Shown piece after piece: positions 36,122-48,213 of a DNA stretch of 64,000 nt. Position 1 is the stretch's first letter; each line of letters opens with the position of its first letter. The notes beneath the pieces are model-generated. The model did not search any database. It was not told the DNA's origin and saw only the letters and a list, made by a program, of their open reading frames with translations. The stretch is from Niebla homalea. Taxonomy: Eukaryota; Ascomycota; Lecanoromycetes; Lecanorales; Ramalinaceae. The position numbers and the translations under genes are program-made. Location of the stretch: the NCBI GenBank assembly GCA_019925105.1, contig JAHGAU010000010.1, positions 434,001-498,000 on the forward strand. Direction: 5' to 3'.

Positions 36122-36589
36122 TTATAATAGCGTACTTTAAGGGCTATATACCCCCCGGAGTAAATATATAGGGGTAAATAACGGTTCGATTCTCGGAAAA
36201 CGTAGGTTTTTTAATACTTTTTAAGATACCGGGTAAGTAAAATATTTAACGTAAGGCTTATAGTAGCCTTAAATTAATACATTTAAAAAGGCCGGAATGC
36301 TTAAGAATTATTAAAACGTGAATTAAAAACGGATTAAAAGTAAGTTAATAAAGTATAAATTATTTTAAAGACTTTAAAATTAAACTTAAATTAATAAGTC
36401 TTTTATAAGTAATAAATACCTTATAAAAAGGCTCGTACGTAAAACGTAATACCTTAAGTAAACCAGTTAAATACCCTCCGGGGATCGGTTTAAATATATA
36501 ATTTTTAAATATAAAGCCTCATAGAAACCGGCTTCATTACGGGTTTTTAATGGTCCGGGTACCTTTATAAAGGTATTTACTTTTAAAAA

Positions 36590-37075
36590 GCCGGCTAGGT
36601 TATACCCTTACGGGGGCCTTTAAACTTAAAAAGTAAGTTATATTTTACGGGGTTTTTAAGCCTTTTAAATACGGTACCCTTACGGGGGGACTAGTTTAAC
36701 CTTGGAATATGCCCTTACGGGGGCCTTTAAGTCCAAAGTGGTTACCCCCTGCGGGGGCTTTTATTACTTACCGGTAAATAATCCCTATAGGGGCTTTCAC
36801 TAAAACCTAAAGTCCGGTACCCTACGGGGGCCGACTTTACCTTCGAGTACGGTACCCTTACGGGGGGACCGGCTTAACCTCGGGATATACCCTTGCGGGG
36901 GTTTTTAAGCCCTACCGAGTGCGATACCCTATAAGGGTCGGTTTAACTTAAAGTATAATACCTTATAAAAGTCAGCTTTACCTTGGAGCGCGGTACCCTA
37001 TAGGGACCGGTTTAACTTATTAGTAAATAATCCTTATAAAGGTTTTTACTGGATATTAAAGTCGGGCCTTATAGG
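36590..37075 (+). repeat. Array of CCCT(TA)CGGGGG palindromes inside TRIM 3
   Basis: About twelve short palindromes such as CCCTTACGGGGG, CCCCCTGCGGGGG, CCCTATAGGG and CCCTATAAGGG recur every 35-60 bp. They are separated by related spacers (GGTTTAACCTTGGAGTACGG-like, TACTTACCGGTAAATAATCC-like). Spacers recur in order, so the array is an imperfect tandem repeat, not a microsatellite. Confidence 0.8.
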
Positions 37076-37156
37076 GCCTCCAGTTTAAGGTAATTCCTTA
37101 AAAATATAGTTTAATAAGCTATATATTTAAGAATAAATATATAAAAGGGGAAGTAA

Positions 37157-37300
37157 TATTAACGCCTATATATACCCCGTAAAGGTAGCCCTTAGGGTTT
37201 AATACCCCTTATATAATAATAACGACTTACCCTTAACCGCTATTACCTGCTTAGGTTAATTACTTTTACCCCCGTGGCCGAGTGGTTATCCGTCCTAATA
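37157..37300 (+). repeat. 3' LTR of TRIM-like element 3
   Basis: 144 bp partner of 35978-36121; contains TGGCCGAGTGG at 37275-37285, a match to the Pol III A-box consensus. Confidence 0.88.
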
Positions 37301-37305
37301 CGTAA

Positions 37306-40300
37306 TTAATTTATTTTAAGAATGATTTAACGGATATAAAACTTTATAAACGTTTAATAAAAAACGTATATAAAGAACTTAATCTTTATAAAGTATACCT
37401 TAAGATAAAATGGGTTACGGAAGAAATGAAAAAGAAATAAGAACTTAAAAAAGAAAAAAAGGATAAAGAAATAAATCTTAAAGCTTAAATATTTATAAAT
37501 TAATTAAATTATATAAATAAAGACCTTTAAGAAGTTACGTTAAATGTAAATTTAATATACGTTAATTATAATAGGATTATACGTATATTATAAATAAAAG
37601 GAATATAATAAATTAAATACCCCTAAAATTATATAAATAAAAGGCTTTAAGACGTCTTAATAATATAAGTAACGCTTATATAATTACCGTAAATAATATT
37701 ACCTTAATAACTTAAATACTAAAGTTAATTTTAAAATCTATCTTAAAAAAATATTAATAATTAAACGGAAAATATAAATTAAGGACCGTAGGACTATTAA
37801 TAAAATTTATATATTAATTAAAATATTAAAGGAAAGAATTAATTTACTTTAAAATTATTTAATTTAATTAAATTTAAAAACCTTTATATTAATAACTTTA
37901 AGTTATTTAATATAGAATTATACTTTATTTATTACAAGTATTATATTATATTCTTAACGGAAAAATATATAAGTTATAAATAAGGATATAACGGAAATAA
38001 TATAAGCTTTAATAAAAAAAATATATATATAAAAAAAGGGTTAAGACTATAAAAATAAGCGTTACGATACGGATTACCGATTATTATTATTATTTATAAC
38101 CGTCTTATTTAATAATTAATTAAATATATTAATAAATATAATAATTATTATTTTAAACTATATAGGAAGAAGGAAAGGTCCTTAATAAAGTCGATAATAA
38201 AAGAATTATCGACCTCTTTATTTACGAAGTTATTATTATAAAGGAAGCATACCCCTTTAATAAGGACGTTAACTATAAAGTAAATATAATAATAAATATA
38301 GCCATAAAACGATAATAAATTAAAGATAATAATTCAGAAAAAGAAATTAAATTTATATTAATTAAGAAATAAATAAAAAGGAAGTTAAAGGGAAAAATAA
38401 AAACCGGGAGGAAAAAAGAACTTTAATAAATTATTAAGTTATTAAAAAAATAAACTTTAAACGTTAAATAGATTTTATTAATTAATAATATTATACTTCT
38501 TATAATATACTTAATATAACTCTTATTATATTTTAGAAAAAAAATAAGTTAACTTATAAAGGATATATTAAACCTTAACCGTATATATTATAAGAAGATT
38601 ATAAGTATTAAGGAAATGTTTAAGAATAATAAAAAAGGAATATAAAAAACGATTTAAAATAGAGGACTTAAGATTAATAATATCGTAATTACAGGCTTAA
38701 AACGAGATTTTAAAGCTATATTTAATAAAAATAAATAAATATACTTTATAAAAACAAGAATTATTTATTAATTAGAGTAAATAAATAAGTTACTTAATAT
38801 AAAAACCGATTAAGGATTAAATATTATTATAATTAACTTAAGTATAATAAGGGAATTACGGATAAAAAAAGCCTATAAAAATATTTAAAATTAATTATTT
38901 AAATATATTAATAATAAATAAAGATTATATATTATTTTATATATAAGTTATATTTAATTTTTAAGTTATAAAAATAATTAAATTAATATAAATATTTATA
39001 ATATTAAAAGATAAGTTAAACTATAATATCTTATTAAGACTTTTATAATTAAAGTTAATTATAATTAACTTTAAGATTTAAATAAAAATATTAAAAATTA
39101 AGGATATTATTTATAAAAAAAATATTTAATTACTTAAACTTTAAATATATCCGTTAAGTAAAATACATTAAAAACCAATATATAAAAAGTTATATTATAA
39201 AAATACAATAATATTAAAAGAAGGAATTAAGTTAAACTTATTTAAATATAAAAGTAATAAAGAAAACTTAAAGATTAAATTAAAAAATAAAGAAAATAAT
39301 GAAGATTAATAAACTATAAAAAAAAGAAGTTTAAAGAATAAGATTAATTTTAAGGACGTATATTTTAACGATTAATTAATAAAAGAAAAAAAGTATATTT
39401 ATATATTTAAAAAGAAGCGGGAATATATAAGAAATAATCGGAATAAATAAAGGAGGAATAAAAGTAAGTTAAAGTAATAAAACGGGGTAAAAAAGATAAG
39501 TTAAATAAAAATAAATAAACGCGATTAAATGAGGATTTAAACGAATCGGAAAAGATAAAACGGCAATAAAAATATTTAAAAGATAATAAAGAAGCTTAGA
39601 AACATTAAAAAAATAATAAAAAAGTTAACGAAAATATAATAAATAATCTGATTAATAATTTAAAGTTAAAAATAAACCTTATTTTATATTAATAATAATT
39701 TACCGGATAAAAACGGAAAATATTTAAATTTATAAACTTAATACTTAATAAAAAAAAATTAATATAATACTTAAAGTTATTATTAATTACGTGAAATAAT
39801 TTTAAACTGTATAAAGAATATGTAATATATAAAGAAAAGGTAATATTAATTAAATTAATAATATTTATAATAATAAAAACGGATGATTATATATATTAAA
39901 AAAGTAATAAATAACTTAAAGAAGTTAATAATAAAAAGAAAAAAACTATATATTAAAATAATATATAAAAAAAGATAAAATAAATAAAAATTAAACATAA
40001 TAAGAATCATTTATTTATTATAAAAAGTATAATTTTAAAAACTAAACAATTTAATAACTCAATAACTTATTAAGGATTATTAAAGTATAAATATAATTTT
40101 TATTAAATTTATTTAAGACATATATATAAAGTAACGGATAAATTAACTTTAAAACTATAAAATAAGAAAATAAATATTAAAATAAAGTTATTATAAATTA
40201 TATTCTTAACGGATAAAAAGTAATAAAAAAAAAGAATAATACTTTAAAATTATATAAAGAACTATAAGTATAAGTAAAAAAAGAAAATATTATATTAAGG

Positions 40301-40833
40301 GATATTATCTTAAATAATTAAATACGACTTAAAATACTTTAAATACTATAAATATATAAAAATATAAACGTAAAAAAATTATATAAAATCCCCGTAACGG
40401 ATTTATCTTTATATAAAGTAATATTAAGATTAAGGATTAAGCCATATAAAATTATCGTTAAAAAACTATTAAATAATAAAGAATAATAACTTAAAATAAT
40501 CGTATAATAAGGAATTAAGTTAAATATATATAAAAAATATATAAGATATACTCCCTATATTTATAAAGAAAAAAATAAAATTAAACCGTAACTTATATCT
40601 AATTATTATTTTATATATAAAGTGTTACCGGCGTTTTATATAGAATTATTAAAAAAAATATAATTTATTAAGAATTTCGTTATATAAAACTTTTTTTAAG
40701 CGGATATAAAATATAAATATTAAATAATAAAAGTATATTCCGATAATTAATATTATCTTATTTTTAATATAATAAATATTGAATAATTATAATTAATAAG
40801 GATATTTTAAGGAATACGTACGTTTTTATTTAA
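37306..40833 (+). mobile_element. Ty3/gypsy element E2, 5' part (gag, protease, start of RT)
   Basis: AT-rich, lysine/asparagine-like frames with many stops. 39300-40780 matches E3 in reverse (about 58810-57310), and 40330-40780 matches E1 (1-467). The 5' limit is unclear because TRIM 3 and other insertions occupy the left side. It ends at the insertion of gypsy D; the duplicated target TTTAA is 40829-40833. Confidence 0.7.
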
Positions 40834-41008
40834 TGTAGAACACCGCAATGTGAGTGGTGATTTGTATGGTAAATGTATGATTGATTCTACGTCTGTCCTG
40901 CGGACGGACGAGCTATCTAGGTAATTCTATACGTATACGTATGTATCCATAATAATGTATTTATTATATTATGTGTCCTTAATTACCAAAACACTTAATT
41001 CTTTAATA
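40834..41008 (-). repeat. 3' LTR of gypsy D
   Basis: 175 bp; TGTAGAACACCG start, TTCTTTAATA end (RIP form of TTCTCTAACA). Confidence 0.87.
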
Positions 41009-44000
41009 ATATGTTAATAAATAGAAAATGGTCGATGCCTTTATCGATTATATATTTTAAAAGAGTAATTATATTTTAAAAGTATAATTATGTTTTAAAA
41101 GTATAGCTTTAAAAGCATATTATATTTTTCGCAATCAACTACGTCCACGTTTAATAAGGATAATATTAATATATATAATTAAGATATTATTTTATTTACG
41201 GGGATAATTATAACTTTATTTAATAGGGATAATATTATAAAAATAATTAATAATAAAAAGCTATTTTTTCTACGTATAAAATTAACGTCCTTAATTTATA
41301 AGTTTATCCTTATCCGTTTATATATTATATTTCGTAGTTTTATATTTAAAGTGTTTATAAAATCGTTAATTAAGTATTATATATTCCAGTAATATCCGGA
41401 ATTTCTCTATTTAAATAAATATTACGTCTTTTTATTAATAAGGCGTTTTCCGATAATTATTTCGATTTCATATACCTTTTTATTATCTTTATTTATAAAT
41501 ACTGGTATAACGTTATCCGGTTATAACCGATCGAAAGGATTAAATTTAGCGGGATAAGATTCCAATTAAATAATTAAAATAATCGGATATATCTTTATTA
41601 TAAATAATAATTCCAGTTCGTAAATAAGCGTCCTTACGCGTTGTTTAATAGGGAACGGATTAATTATTTAAAATCCAAGCTTCTTTAAAATAGTATTTAA
41701 CGGGATAAAATATTTATAATATAATCATAAAAATATATAATCTTTTATCTTAAATAACTTATAGGATTTATTATAATAATACTTTATATTAATATTTATT
41801 TATATAATAGCCTTACCTATTTACGTATTATTATGTATAAAGCGGGGATATCTTATTTAACGTCCGTAAATAAATCGATAATATTATTCGTACGGAAGCC
41901 GTATACGATTTAATTAAAATATATACCAGTTAATAAACTGGTTAAATTATTAATTATAGACTATAAGAACGGTAGGACGTTGATAAAGTTAAGTTCTGGG
42001 TTTATAAATAAAAGGAATTAAAGGGCGATTTTTATTATTTAATTTATTTATTCAAATAAACCGTTTATTTAAGGATAATATACTATAAATATTAATATAA
42101 TTATTTTAAGGGCGGTAAATATTAATTTCTATAGATCGGATATAAATTTTAAATCTTTATTATTAATAATTAAACGCGGGATACCTTAATTATATCTTAT
42201 AAGTAACGTAATAAGCTCCTTAACCTATTATTTTATTATATAATTTACTTTTCTGGGGATTAATAAAATACGTTTTAAAAATTTATATATTATTAATAAT
42301 AAAGTATTAAAACTTATCCGGGATTTTAATAATATAAATATAAAGTCAATATAAATAACGTTAAATAAAATAATAAGCATAACGATAAAATAAAGCATAT
42401 CGTATGGTTTATAACGTCTCATTTAATAAATATAATAATCCGGATAATATCCAATATATACCCTTAACCACCGTAATAATTTACGTATATAGATAAAGGC
42501 TATAATTTAATTATACGTCCGTTAAAAGCTATTATATTTCTATTTATTATATATTAAGCAGAAGATCTTTTTATATATTTCTTTTAAAATATAAAGCCGT
42601 TTTTATCCGTTATTATTATTAATATAATAAATAAGTTTATTTTATATAATAAATTATAACCCTTTTAAAATAACTTTATCCGACGTATTTAATCCTTTAA
42701 TAATATCGTAAATACGTTTTTAATAAACGTTCTTAAAGTAAAATATCCGTAGTTATATTTTAAATTTATCCGTTATTTTTATTAAAATAATATAATAAAT
42801 AAAGATAAATTTATTTAATTAAATAAGGTTAAATAATATATATAATACGTTTAAGATACCGTTTATATACGGTAAATCTTTTAAGTTTACGTCGTTAATT
42901 AATCGGGATAAAATATTAAAGATAACGTATAGCTTTCCGGGCTTATAATATATATTTATAATAAATTAAGATAAAAACGTTAATATATTTATAAAACGTA
43001 AGTTTAATTTATTATTTATATTTAAGATTAACTTTATTTATTTAATAATTCTTAATATAATAATATAATCGGTATAAATAATAATCTATAAAGTAAAATA
43101 ATCTCCTTTTAAATTAACTTTTTTTTTATATAAATTATATATTTAATCCGTTTTATAACTTGAATAAGGCCCGTAACTTTAAGCTCAGTAAATCAATATT
43201 TTATTTTAATAGGTATAATATATTTATTTAAGAATAGGATAAATTTAATATTTTACCGTCGGATACTTATTTTATCCTTAAGATAATTAATAATATTTAT
43301 TTCAATTCGGTTATTTTTTATATAATAAATAACCGCTTTAAATTTAAAACGTTTAAAAGTATCTACGTTTATATATAGTTAACGTTTTAGGTTATAATAT
43401 ATTAAGAATATCGGCTTACGGAAAACGTTTTAAAGGATATTAAATACGTTAATTTCCCTTTAAGACGGGACATTAATCCTTACTCCTTTATTAAAGCTTT
43501 TACGCGTATTGCCCTTTTAAGGGGTTAAACGTAATATAAACGTTTTTCTTTATTATAAGGGTTTAACGATTTAAGTATAATACGGAACGTATATACGTAA
43601 TTAATTAATAAGTCTTAAGTACGTCTTAAGATCCTTAAGGGTATAAAGAAATTACAATAATAAGATTATTTTAAGTTTATCCTTAAATATTTTTAAATTA
43701 AAATTATTTACCTTTTATTTAAAGAATATAATGCTAAGATATTTTAAGTATATTTTTAAAGGTTTAATTATAATATATATATCCTAAAATAACTAAAAGA
43801 TTTATCGTAAATATAAATAGTATTCCTTAAAGGTATCGTTAAAAACGATAATATCATTTATATATATACGGGTAAAATTACGGAACGGACGTAAAATACG
43901 GTCGATTTATTATTAAATATACGTAGGACTATTATATATACCTATAATTATAATATTAAATTATTTATTACCGCGGTATATAAGGATAATAAGTTTATAT

Positions 44001-47000
44001 TATTTCGGAATTAAATAAGTTATTAATAAAAAAAAAATACGTAGTTTATAATGTTAATATACTTAGCGTTCCGGATAATAACGGTAATATCTAATTATAG
44101 TAATATAGGATATAAATCAGGTATTATTACTTTATTTAATTTATATATATTAATAATTATTCGGCCTTTATATTTAGGTTCTTTATTAGGTAAATAAACT
44201 ATTTTCTAAACGATAAACATTAAGAAACTATATTTAATTAATTAAGTTATTTATAATAGCTTCCCTTCTTTATATAAACGGTTAAATTCCTTATTAATAA
44301 CCTTTTTATCCTATTTATTAATCGGAAACGCTTTGTTTATAACGATTTTTATTTTAATATTAAAAATAATATTAATTAATATTTATTTATCTTTTAAAAT
44401 ATTAATAACGTTAATTAATAATTCCTAAATAAACGGGAAGCTCTTAATAATAAATTAAAATCAAGTGGCTTTACGTATTTATCCGTAAACTATAATTTTA
44501 AACGGAATAATATACTTAAGAATAATATATATAAAACGATTATTAATAACTATTAATAACGGCCCCGGGGAAGTATCCATAGTTAATATAATAGAAGTAA
44601 TAATAAATTTTACTATATTAATAATAGCTTTAAACTATCCTTTTGACTTTGGTAGTTTAATAATAAAATTTATTTCATCTAAATAAGTAATATAATATCC
44701 TTATTTATAAAAATCTTTTATATAACTTATAAAGAATCCCTTAAATAGGATAACTAATAATTCCGACGTATTTTCGCTTTAATAATCGTAACGTTTATAT
44801 TAATAATTATTAAAGAGAAGCCCCTTAAAAACCCATTTTTAATAGAACGTTTATTTTTGGCTAAAATAAATAATCCCTATCCATAAATAGGTGGTTATTA
44901 CGTAGTTTCGTAAATATTATATTTACGGAATAAAGTAATAAGGTTAATTATTTATCCGATTAAATAGTATAATTAATTAATTCTTTATATCTTAAGTATA
45001 TATTTATAAATATGGATAATCCGTAAAATTAAAAAATTAATAATTTTTAATTAATATTAAAAATAAAACGCTTAAGATTAAGAACGTTTATATTAATAAG
45101 GATATTTACCTTTAAGTTATTTACGAGGTAAAACTCTTATTTAATATAAGTTATAATTATTATTTTATCCTTTATATACTTAAGAATATATAGATTTAGA
45201 TTAACGTACTTAACGTTATTATAAAGCTTATCCTTTAATTTTTATATACGGATCGTTATTTAAAGTATTTCTTATATAATATTTAACGATTTATTTTTAA
45301 GGTATTATCGATTAATTAAGGATATACTATATCCCAAATTAATATATAATTTATCCTTAAAACCGTTTAACGTTAAATATGCTTTTATAATTATATATTA
45401 TTATTTATAAAAAGTATATCCTTTTTAATTAAACAATAAAGACGTTAATTTAATTATAGGAAATATTACGCTAACTTTAAGGATTTATTTATTTAGAAAT
45501 TGTTCCTTTATTTTATCCGGGAATTAATTATCCGAAATACGTTTATATAATTATAAATATTTATATAATTTATTATTAAAATAAAATTAAGCGTTATATC
45601 GTTTATAACGTAAAAACGTTTCTTCCCCGACGAAGTAATTATAAGTATCATTATATAACTCTTTATAATTATTAAAGCTATTAATAGGGTAATCTTTATT
45701 AAATAAAAAATTATTTATTTTAAGATAATTCTTTAAGTAATTATTTATTTATAACGATAATTTATTTTTATTTAATAGTATTAATTTATTGTTATTTAAT
45801 ATAATTATTTGATTAATTTATTTAAATAATAATGACGATTACGACTTATTAATATCGTTATTGATAAATGCTTAAGAAACGCTTTAAAAACGTTTATTTC
45901 CTTATATTAATTAAAATAAACGCCGATATTAAGATTGTTAATCCTTTTAAAAACATTACTATTAAGAAACGGACGCGTTTTAAGTAGTTATTAATATTTC
46001 AATTATTAAACGCGGAGGTGTAATTTATACCTATTATTATAAACGTTTATTTACGTTTAAGAACGGAGGGTTTAAATGATTTTATTAATTATATGGGCTT
46101 TATTAATTATACGTTTTATAAATATTATATTATCCGAAGTTCGGATTTATTAAAAATTAATTTTAAAATTAAAGCGGATAGGTTAATAAATATCGGGAAT
46201 ATCCTTAATTAAAACCTAATCCTTAACGCGGAATATATTAATTATTTATTCTATAATTATCGCTTAAATTTAAGCATAAAACGGATATAATAACGTTTAA
46301 TTATTTACTATATAAATCTTCTTAAATCTCTTTTTTTCTTTTTAATCTTTTAAATAAACGCGGATAATATAATTATCTTATTTGGTTTATTAATCCTATT
46401 ACGGAGTAAAATATTTATATTTATTTATACTTAATATAACTATTAAAGTACCGAATTAAAATTAATATCTTTTATATAGTTAATTATTTATTAAATATAA
46501 CTAATTAATTCCTAGTTAACTCGGACGTTTATAATAATAAAGTATTTTATTATAAGGGCGGTTATTATTATTATATAAAAAGGCTTAAATTGGCGTTTTA
46601 ATTAATTATATTATTTAAAGATTAAATACGTTTTTAAAGCGGATCTTTTTAATTTAATTAACTTAAAGGTATATTATATAAGTATATAACTATGAAAATA
46701 TATATTTAAGTTATTACGGATAAGGTTTTTTCCTTTAATATTAATAAGGTTTTTAATTGATTTAACGAAAAGATAGATATTATAGTACTAAATATCTTTA
46801 CCGTTTCGGATTATAAAACTTATTCTATAGTTAATTAAAAGCTTTAAATTAAAATAATTAATATCCTTTATATACTATTAAATAGTTCCGTTATTACTAG
46901 ATACGGCTTTAAGTAATCCTTATTCTTTTGGAAAACCGGGTTTATTAAATAGCCCGATAAGCCCGGTATTATTATATTATACGTATTCCGTAAATATAAT

Positions 47001-48033
47001 CCGAATTTAAGTTATTTAAGCATCGGAAAAAATAATTATATTAATATTTTAATAATTCGATGATATTAATTATTATTTTTTTATAATAAGCTTAAGCGGA
47101 TTTTTATAGATATTTTTTTCGGCTAATTCTAATATTACCGCGGTAGAAGGGCGTTTATTATATTTTAATTTAAATACGCAACATCCGGAACTAGACCAGG
47201 ATAATTCGTTTTATTAATATAACGACTTAAATAGACCGATAATATAAAAAAAGATATTCCTATTTAGGGATTAATTATTTAGGAAATTAACTTAAGGATC
47301 TCTTAATTTAAAATAAATTAATTAATAAGACGATCTTAATAATACTTATAATTATAATTTTAATTATAATTATCCCAAATAACGATTAACGATATCCTAA
47401 ATAATACGCTTTATTTTATCCGATATAAATTATATATATTAATATTTTATATTAAAGAAATAATATAATTTTAAAGTAAGTAATAATAAACGCCGATTAA
47501 ACGTTACCTTAAATTAAGGGTATTAAAAATTAATTAATTAAAGATAATCTTTATTATTTTAAATAAAGGATAAAAAATAATAAAAAGTGATAAAAATAAA
47601 CGTTTTATCCGGGTAACATAGGTAATTACCCTTATAACGTATATATTTAACGGAAGGAACGGTATTCTCTATAATTAACGTAATATTCTATAAAGAAATT
47701 ATTATCCTATTAAAGAAGTCGTATTATTAAATTATTTTAACGGGTAGGAATAGTATTTTTATTATCCGTAAGGTATAACGTAATAAATAATATTAATTAC
47801 GATAGAAAACGTCGTTTAAAATAATAATCTATAATATATATCCTATATATCTTTTTCTTTTAATCGTTTTATATCCGTCGTTTAAACGAGGATTATAACG
47901 AGAGCATTTTAATATAAAGTAAAATAAACGGCCGGCTAAATAGTATTTAGGCTTATCGGAAGACTGGTAAAATAATAAATAATTAAATAATATTTATTTA
48001 ATCTTTAAGTAAAATAGACTATTACTATTAAAT

Positions 48034-48208
48034 AGTAGAATACCGTAAAATAAATAATGATTTATATAGTAAATATATGATTAATTTTACGTCTATCCTA
48101 CGGACGGATAAGCTATTTAGGTAATTCTATATGTATACGTATATATCCATAGTAATGTATCTACCACACCATATATCCCTAACCACCAAAACACCCAATT
48201 CTCTAACA
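48034..48208 (-). repeat. 5' LTR of gypsy D
   Basis: 175 bp partner of 40834-41008; both share the core TCCTACGGACGGATAAGCTA with transitions. Its first base differs (A for T). Confidence 0.87.
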
Positions 48209-48213
48209 TTTAA

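Larger units (their letters stand above)
35978..37300 (+). mobile_element. TRIM-like LTR element 3 (1,323 bp) with 5-bp TSD
   Basis: Two direct repeats of exactly 144 bp (35978-36121, 37157-37300), TGTTAGCGCC (right copy TATTAACGCC) to CCTAATA, flanked by a perfect CGTAA duplication (35973-35977, 37301-37305). A purine tract AAAAGGGGAA at 37143-37152 just before the right LTR suggests plus orientation. The 1,035-bp interior is non-coding and dominated by an array of short palindromes (36590-37075). The LTR 3' end resembles the 5' half of a tRNA gene (see findings). Confidence 0.88.
40834..48208 (-). mobile_element. Ty3/gypsy LTR retrotransposon D (7,375 bp), nested in E2
   Basis: 175-bp LTRs at 40834-41008 and 48034-48208 with a perfect TTTAA duplication (40829-40833, 48209-48213). 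Coding direction is minus: the reverse strand at about 43900-43790 reads an RT block close to VYINDIIVFSDTFEEH..HL, the catalytic domain of Ty3/gypsy RT, with RIP stops. Gag should lie towards 48 kb and integrase towards 41.5 kb. No intact frame remains. Confidence 0.85.

Noticed and set aside
37272..37300. A functional tRNA gene at the TRIM 3 LTR end
   Set aside because: Only the A-box half is present in the right LTR and no complete cloverleaf can be drawn; reported as tRNA-like promoter boxes instead.
42228..42422. 64-codon minus-strand open frame, hydrophobic
   Set aside because: Inside gypsy D on its coding strand, but only a RIP-altered remnant of the polyprotein; no intact gene.
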